Assembly: GCF_050624435.1 (NCBI RefSeq)
Contig: NC_134546.1
Location: 41,247,501-41,311,500, forward strand
Direction of reading: 5' to 3'
Source of the DNA: Tenrec ecaudatus
Lineage: Eukaryota > Chordata > Mammalia > Afrosoricida > Tenrecidae
DNA length: 64,000 nt
A program made the position numbers and the translations under genes. Positions 49,801 to 58,800 of this stretch are shown here, in pieces. The notes under the pieces are model-generated. The model ran no database searches. It was not told the origin of the DNA and saw only the letters and a list, made by a program, of their open reading frames with translations. Every line of letters starts with the position of its first letter. Position 1 is the first letter of the stretch.

Positions 49801-52800
49801 TCCCATTCTGGAAAGGAGCCTGTTGCGTTTACAATGTATGTATCAACCCAGGCACAGGGGATGGATAAACCACCTATGGAAAAATTCCATTCACTCTCAG
49901 TTCTATTTTTCCATGGACATCTTGAAACACCTTCAGATATGCTTCCAAAACGGGCGACATAGTGAGTTTCCATCAGATTTCATCAGATTCTCAAAACGAT
50001 TAAGAACTGCTACAGATTCTGTGGCATATATAATCTTTTCCAAAGTTTCTGTTTGTAAGGAGGCTCGAAGCATGTTGAGCTCTACTCTGCCTAGGAAAGC
50101 AGTCTGGTCTGGTGGTTAGGAGGGTAGTCTCTGAAATCAAGCTGGAGTTCAGTTCCTGCTCTCCATCTCCTTCTAGCTCGTGACTGTGCCAAGTCACAGG
50201 GCCTGGTTTCGTACGTCGTGTGGCTAGTAGGCTCAAATTAGAAAATGCCTGTAATGTATTCAGCGAACGCTCATTTGTTAGCTATGCTGGATGAAGATAA
50301 TGATAAAAAGTAATAGCTACCTATGTGGCTTGAGGTGATTACAGAATTCCCTTTATATATTGTGTTTATTCACTGAACATGCAATTTATCCTTTCTACCT
50401 CATTGAGCTATTTAATAACAAAAGAAAGATGTAGAAACTGATGAGTACTATTAGGTTGTGTGTATTCAAGTGCTGTGTAAATTCAAGGTGATATATAATA
50501 AAAACACTGGGAAATATTTGAAAGTGGACTCATTTGCTATCTAAGTCTGACTATAAGCAGGTTTATTTGCACTTTAGTCCTATAGTACATGGTAGATTCA
50601 CAGGGGTACTGTGAAATTCAGGTTGGGAAGGAGCATCATTTTATAGGGCAGAGATGTGTTTTCAGTGACCCCTTGAAGCATATTTAGTGAAGTGAGCCAA
50701 TGTTTTTATATTTCTTCTAAAAGAAAGTGTATGTTTTACATCTTGTGTGACTTGAAGAACCGTTAACAGAATTTCTTTCTTTTTCAGCAATCTAATTCTC
50801 AGGTGGATTTGCATATCCCAGCCATTGATGATGATATCAATGAAATCATTCAGATCGATGGAACTGGAGATACATCTTCCAGCGAAGAAGTGGCAAGTCC
50901 AAGAGATGTCGATGAGGCTGACTTTCCAGGGATTACTGATGGGGAAGATCTGAAATCACGTGAAGAAGAAGGTGACAGTATATCAAATGAAGGCTCGACT
51001 GTTGACAGCAGTGGTGATGAAGAGCCCCGGAGAGACATTATAGAAGAGGTGAGGCTCGTGCTTGAGCAGTGACTCTTCTTATTAACTAATCATATTTGTG
51101 TTTGAGTGCACTTGGTTGTCAAGAAAAACCTTGATTAAGATGAACCCTGTCTTTAGTCTTTTAAAATGAGCTTTATTTGTGTGTTGAAATGTAAACTTCA
51201 GTCTTGTAATTTAAGCCAGTGTTATGTATTTGGGAAGCAGCTTCTATGTTGGTTGTCTTAACTAGAAATAGTGGGCTGTTTAGGGGGTGGATCCGGGCTT
51301 TTAAACAGGCAGCCAGGATGGAAACAGTGTCTGTTCTAATCCTAATACATGTGGCAAAATCTGGGTGGAATGTGAAAATTAAGTGTGTGCACTGAATTAG
51401 CTGTCATTTATGATACTGCCCCTACATGCCAGATAACATGCTAAGTCTTTCCTGCCGTATCTTATCTAATACTCCCAGTATCCTCCGGGTGTTATTACTA
51501 CCCTCGTTTTTCAGATGAGAAAACTGAGGTATGGACAGTCTCAACAACTTGCCTGAGATCAATCATGCAGCTATTAAGTCTCAAAGCTGATTTTGACTCT
51601 AAACCTGGTACATTTAACTAGAACACTGTCAGACCCCTCCAAGTTCTCTTATTTCTGTATGTCACTTGCCCTTTAAAAAATTCAAAGCACCATGAATTTT
51701 TTTAATGCGCTCATTTTTCATCTTTAGGATCCTTTAAATTCTGGAGATGATGTTAGTGAGCAGGATGTGCCAGACCTGTTTGACACGGATAATGTAATTG
51801 TCTGTCAGTATGACAAGGTACTGTGGTTTCTGCACTTTGGGTTTATTAATTACATTTATAGTAGCAAGGTTTGCAAACTGATGAGAAAGATGATGTTAAG
51901 TTATAGTTTACAGTTAAATTAATCTTGAAACAACGATTTAATTCTGTAAGTTTCTGTTAGTCCTGGTAGACTAGAGAAACAAATCCGGGAGGACTCATAT
52001 GTGTATAAGAAAGAGCTTTATATATCAGAGCAATTGAGTATTGAGAAAACATCCCAGCCCAGTCCAGATCAAGTCCTTTAGTCCAATATTAGCCCCTCTG
52101 TCCCCTACCAATCTATAAATTTCTCTTCAGACTCACGAAACAGATGCAATGATGCTGAATGCAGAAAGATCACAGGCCAGTGGGATCCAGTGATGGTGGA
52201 AACATCTCAGCGCTGGCGTGGGTCTCCATGTGCCCCTTGCAAGTTCAGGGCTCTCACTGCCATCAGCATAGCCTCATGTATCTATCAGAGAGTCTCTCAG
52301 GCAGTAAGCAGAGAGAGAGCGCGTCTCTATCTCCAAGGAGGAAGACAGGAGTTCCCAGAATCCTCATGAGAAGGCCATGCTCACACACAAGCCTCATTGG
52401 CTATGACCTGATTGACAGCCTAAACTCCACCCTTTCACTCTTAATCGTCTCAAAGCCACCACAGTTATTTTGGGTGTATTTTGGGCCTAGCACTGTGTGG
52501 CCTTGATGATACCCAAAGAGTGTCAGTCCTTCATTTAAGGAGGTGGGAAGCTTATAGAAGTAAGATGTTTCTGTACAGAATAATACAAGGCGAATTAATG
52601 TCCGAGTGCATACATGCGTGGGCGTATTCCAAACAAAGCTATTTAAATGTATCTGTGGTCCGTTGGGGTGGGGGTGTGTGGGGGTGGGCTTCAGACAGAT
52701 TTGCTTGATGGTATGGCCCTCTTAGTCTCATTATTGTGCCTTCCAAGAGCACATGGCCTTCTGAGGGGATCTGTCTGACTACTAGTTAAATTCAAGGCAT

Positions 52801-55800
52801 GAGAGGTCCGCTCAGAAGGTTTTGGTGACTGATTTTTGGGATTCCAAAGGGGTAATTTAAAAAAAATTGTAAATGGGGTAGAGGTTTACATTTCAGATAA
52901 TTAACTTCGTATTTATCAGCTTAAACCCCTCGTCAACTCGTTAACCCTCTCCCTTGCGTTCTGATTCCTTTTCTCTCTCTGGTGGGCTACTCTCTTCCAT
53001 GTCTTTCCAGTTATCACCTGTCAACAGGCCAGCCCATTGCTTCGTCTGCCTTCTCTGTTCTCACCTCCTTGGCAAACTCCAAAATCTAGTCTTTTTGATA
53101 TCAAGTCTTTAATTTTTTCCCCTCCCTATAACAGTGGTCTAATACTTGTCTCCAAAGGGGTAATCTCGATAGATTTCCATGAAGGACACAGGCCAATCAT
53201 TGGGTCTTATGACATTTTAAGAAAATTGGATATTGCCTAGGTGAGAAAAGGTTAGGAAAGTTGTGCCAAGGCATATTCCCCCCTTCATATGACAGCCAAG
53301 AGCTCATTCTTCAAGGGAAGCAAGGGCTGTCCTGCGAGAATTTGGTTGGGAAATCTTACCCCATCCACCTCAGCTTTGATTTGTCCCATCAGATTTCTCT
53401 TGGTTCTCAAAACTCAAGGAACATTTAAGAGCAACAAGGTTTGAAGCTGCCGAAGCTGCCATTTTTGATGCAGTGTAAATCAAAGATCACAGAATTCCTT
53501 GGGGGAGCGGTTGGGGAAATGGAAACGACACTGTCAGCAGGGTGTAGTCCAGATAAAGGATATGTGGGGAAATAAAAGCTTCTTTTGCATAATAAAGGCT
53601 TCTCTTTATTTATTTTAGCAATGCCGCTGACATCCTCATATAAAAATTATAAAGCGCCATGGATCTGATAGAAAAGGTTAGCAGTGAAATGATAACTTTT
53701 TCTGTAGATTATGCTGTGGAGTCCCTAAACCAGCAAACCAAACAACCGAACCCTCTTGCCATTGAGCTGATTCTGACTCATAGGGACAGTCGTGTCGGAC
53801 AGAGGAGAGCTGCGCCCTAGGGTTTCCCAGGCTGTGCTCTTTTCAGAAGCAGAGGGCTCCTCGTTCTTCTGCAGTGGCTGGCAGGCTCAATGTCTGACCC
53901 TTTGGTTAACAGTTGAGCACTAACATCGCACCGCCGGCTCCCTGAGTGGCACCATTGGTTAACACAGCCACCTGCTAACTGAAAGGTTCAGGTCTCCCCA
54001 TCACAAAAGTCAACGAGAACCCTAAAGAGCACAGTTCTCCCCAACTTAAGTGGGGTTCCCATAATTCAGAACCAACTAATTGCTATAAATAGGGCCATCC
54101 AGTGGAATATGAAAATACTTTAATATGCTGCAAATGTTTTACAATGCTGCCTAAGTATTCTTGTACTTATTTGATTTCTTTTTCATATTTAAGCCTTGAT
54201 CCATTTGGTGTTTATCTTGATGTGATTTTATCTTTTATTCCCCCTGCCCACTCTCAGGGACAATAAGGGGGGTACCCCCCAAAAAACCTGATGCTCATTT
54301 GCGGGTTTTTTTTTTTAATGTGAGGGGGACAGTGAATTTGGAGTTCATTCCACCAGGTCAGACTGTTAATCAAGCTTTCTATTTAGAGGTCCTGAAAAGA
54401 TTACGTAACTGTGTGACAAAAAAGGCCTGATTTGTGGCAGTCTGGGGACTGTTTTTGCCTCCATGACAATGCACTTGCTCATGTAGCCATCTCAGTGCAC
54501 CGGTTTTGGGCAAAAAACAGCATGCCTCTGTTGTCCCACACATTTTACTCACCTGACCTCGCTCTGTGCAACTTTTTGTTTCTGAGAATGTGGAGGGACA
54601 CGAAAAGAGAATGATTTGATGAAGTTGAAGAGGTAGGGGAAAATGAGGGGAGACGCTGTTAAGCCATCCAAACAGATGAGTTTGAACAATGTTTCCAAGA
54701 ATGGAATCGCAGATTTGACAAATGTATTAAGGGTAATTGGAGTACTTTGAAGGTGATAGGTTGTTTTGTAAAATAAATAAACAAATTCTGGGTTCTTCGG
54801 GGGTACCCCTTTGTATATCAATTGTCCTAACATATTTATTAAAATTTTTACATATGTTGGCCCCACCGGTTGAGATAATTATTGGTCATATATGAAATTC
54901 CTGTTGTATTTGGGCCTACTTGTTGACTTCCTGCTTTCTTCCATTGGTTTGTCTTTTTGTGGACCTGTTCTGCATTGGCTTAATTACTGAGGTTTGATAT
55001 CTGCTAGAGCCAGTACTTCTTCACTGATGTTCTTTTTTAGAGTGTTCTTAGGGGTTCTAATTTATTCTTTGTATTCATCTAGAATCAGCTTGCCTTGTTC
55101 AAAACAAGACCCTGATTGTATTTTCTTTGGGATCATATGAAATTTGATATATTTTTTTAAATTTTGGGAGGAGTAGCCTGCAAGGCTACCTTGTAGAGAA
55201 GCTCTGATTGATAAGGGTAAACACCTGAAGGACACAGGGCAGTGAGCCATGGTGCTGTTTGGAGGAAAGGCATCTCACACAGAGAGAACAGCCAGTATTT
55301 AGACCTGAGGCAGGCCTGTTTGCAAGGAACAGCGACAAGGCCAGAGCAGGAAGTGAAGGATCTTCATAGGCCTTGGTAAGGACGACTTTAGTTTTGGGGT
55401 AGGAATCCCTGGAAAATTTTGAAGAAAAAATTGACCTCTGGTTTATGTTTTTAATGGAAATACTTTGACTTCTGTGTTTATTCTAGACTGAAGGGGTTAG
55501 GGGACAAGGAAGAAGTCAGGGAAACTAGTTACTAAGAGATTTTACAGATCCAGGCAAGAATTAATATTGGCTTAGACAATTATAATAGTGGAGGTGGTAA
55601 ACATGGTTGGTGTAGGGATGTGATTTGTAGAGAGCCAACATATACTGGTGGGTCCAGATATGGAGCGTGAGTAGGACAGACACCTAAGGAATCTCTAAGA
55701 TTTTTGGTCTGAAACCCTGGAAGAATGAGTGGCCATTTACCGAGATGGGGAAGATTGTACAGGTTGGGCGAGGGATATCAGTGTCGTGCTTTTGAACTTG

Positions 55801-58800
55801 TTTGCCATGACCATTCCATATCCAGGAAGAGAGGCGGAAGCAGTGGAACAGAATCTGAAGTTTAGGGGAGACGTGAGCTGGAATATAAATTTTGGAGGTA
55901 TTCAGCATATAGATGGAATATTGCTTTGGAATTAGATGAAATCACCATGGGAGTCGATGCAGACACAAGAAAGAGCTCTGGTGTACTTTAAAAGGTAAGG
56001 AAGATAAAACAGGAAGCAGTAAAAGAAATGAAGGAATCACCAGAGAGTTAACAGGAAATCCCAGGAGTGTTCTGGAAGCCCAAACATACATTATGTTTTC
56101 CAGGTACTATTAAGGGGCCATCTTAAATATATCATGAATTTACAGAGATGCTAATCAGTATGTGTTAGACTGGGTGGACTAGAGAAACAAAACCAGGGAA
56201 ACTCATATATGTGTAAGAGAGAGCTTTATATCAAGAAGTAGTTATGCATCAATAAAACAGTTCAGATCAAGTCCTTAAGTCTGATACTAGTCCATAAGTT
56301 TGATACTAGTCCATAAATCTCTTTTCAGACTCATGCAATGGTGCAAAAAGCAGGATCATAGGACAGTGGGTGAAAAATCTGGTGGATCCAGTGGCAGTGG
56401 GTGCATTTCCAGGGGACTGACAGGTCTCCGGCAGTTCTCTTGAGTGGCATGACAGCAGGAAGGTGAAGCAGAGAGAGAATATGTGACCCGCCTCAAGGGA
56501 GAAAGAGAGGAAGTTCCTAGAATCCCCATGGGAAAGCCATGCCTACAAGGAGGCATTATCAGTCCTTGACCTGATTGACAGGCCAGACTCCACCGGACAC
56601 TTATTTATCAAGTTGACCTGAAACACCACAGTCTGGTTGTCTGCATGTCGTGTTTGTCCATCATCAGCCGCACGAATATGCGCAGTGTACATCGAATAGT
56701 CAGATTTAACTAGGGCTGTTTGTGTCGCTGACGAATGTCAGGTGTATGATGACAGTGGTTGATTGTAGCATTTAAACTGTGCGAAGAGGACACTGAGACT
56801 GAGGAGGGGAAAGGGGAAGGAACAACAGTGGAAAAGATGATAAGACTAAAGAATCTAGGTCCTTCCGGTAGCTGTTGGAAAGTGCAGTGGTTGAAACTGA
56901 GATTATGGAGAGATTAGTAGTGGGCAATGCCAGTAATTATATTGGTTTCTCATAAGTGGCTCAGTAGGGTGGAAGAAAAAAAATCAGTGGAGAAATCAAG
57001 GAGCGAAGAGGCCAAGGTATTTGGAAAAGATCTAATTCTGGCATATCGAGATTTGACAGTGTGCCTTTGGAGACAGGACTGAACCAGGGACAAAGCCCGT
57101 CGACCAGCGAAGGGGAGCAGGGCCTTGCAACAGTGCAGGGAGTAGCTGAAGTAGTATAATGACAAGGTTATTCAACCTGCGCGTTCTCAAGGAGGAAGCA
57201 AAGGGAAGGGCCTGAATAGTAACGAGCTGCGGAGAACGTACTGGCTCAAGTGAGACAGAAAGTAAGGAAGCACCATCGATTAAGTTTATTCTTAGCTATT
57301 TAATCTCATTTGCTGCTGTCATAAATGGGGCTTTCTGTATTTTCTCTTGATTATATATATGAAGGCCATTTGAGTACTGTGTATTAAGTTTAGATCAACA
57401 TTGAAATCTTCAGTAATGTTTCATCTTAGCTTTCTCCAGACATCTATAATTATAGCATCTCTCACTGCCATGGAGTCAATGCTGACTCAGCAATATTCCC
57501 CTTCCCCTTTGGTGTTTCCCAAACAGTAACTGTTTAGAAGAGTAGAAAGCCCAGTCTTTCTCCCGAGGAGAGGCTGATGGTTTTGAACTGCTGACCTTGT
57601 GGGTCGCAGCCCAACATGTAACCACGACACCACCAGGACTTTAGGTCCCCCGTTATAGTATCAGTAAATTTGTTTTATCTTTTTTGATTTTTATACTTCT
57701 TTTCTCTTGCCTGATTGCATTGACTAGTGCATTTGTTGCTTTCAGTGTGCCAAGTAGCTACATAATAGTGGGTAATCTCATCTGTGTCTTGACAATGAGA
57801 ATGCTTTTATTGTTTTCCCTCCTGAAGCATGTTGATGGATTTGGGCTGGTCTATAAGGTATGCATGTGTGTGTATTTGTGCGTAGTCTTAGTTTGAGTTT
57901 ATTTAAAGAATAAAACACTAATTTAGCATCATTGTCGATCATCACATAATTTGGCTCTCACGGTCTGTTAGGTGCTATAGAGCTAGTTCTCACCCATTGT
58001 CACCCTCTGTGTGACGGAACGAAACACTGTCACCCTCATAATCGTTCTTTGCTTGAGTCCGTTGTTGCTGTGTCTTCCTCTTTTTCACTGCCCCTCTATT
58101 TTACCAAGCGTTGTGTCCTTTTTCAGAGACTGGTCTCTCCTGATAACATATCCAAAGTACGTGAGACGAAGTCTGGCCAATTTTGCTTCTAAGGAGCATT
58201 CTGGGTGTACTTCTGCCAAGATAGACTTGTTTCTTCTTTTGTCAGGGAGCCTACGGTACTTCCAGTATCCTTTGCCAGTATGTTAGGACTACTAATATGA
58301 TTTTCATATTAATAGAATCAGGCTGTTGAATCATCGGTACACTCCTGGGGTAAATGAAGCCCTGTGATACAGCTTCAGGCGTAAATTGTAATCCCAGTTC
58401 CACCTAATTCCGGTCAGACTTGATCACTTGTGCCAACTGCAGGGCTCTATTGTCACCACTGCATTTCAGCAAGTTTCTAGAACTTCTGTAAGTGAAAACT
58501 TGGCAGTCAAATTCAGAGTATACATTTTCCATTACTAGAATTTTTTTTTTTTACAAATAGGATTTTTTTTTCCTTCTCATGCTTTACAAAATGGCAATGA
58601 ATGCCAGTCACAAGTTTCTCTTCCTGCATTTGACTATTCATAGTCAATAACAAAACCCCAAGCCAAACTCACTGCCATCGTGTTGATGCCGACTCATAGC
58701 AACCGGATAGGACTCAGTAGAACTGTCCCTGTACGCTTCCGAGGCTGTAACTCTTTATGTTTTTCCTTTTTCACAAAAGTTTATTCTTAAATGTACAGCA

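Larger units (their letters stand above)
26491..50787 (+). other. GTF2A1L: GTF2A1L intron 6, 24.3 kb, filled by antisense LINE-1
   Basis: About two thirds is LINE-1 in four copies, all on the minus strand (28668-33565, 35128-35640, 37746-40226, 40607-49326). Between them lie AfroSINEs, an RTE 3' end, a mariner remnant, a mariner MITE and a (CAA)n tract. 26.5-27.99, 35.65-36.63, 40.23-40.59 and 49.34-50.10 kb show no gene or repeat that I recognise. Confidence 0.85.
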
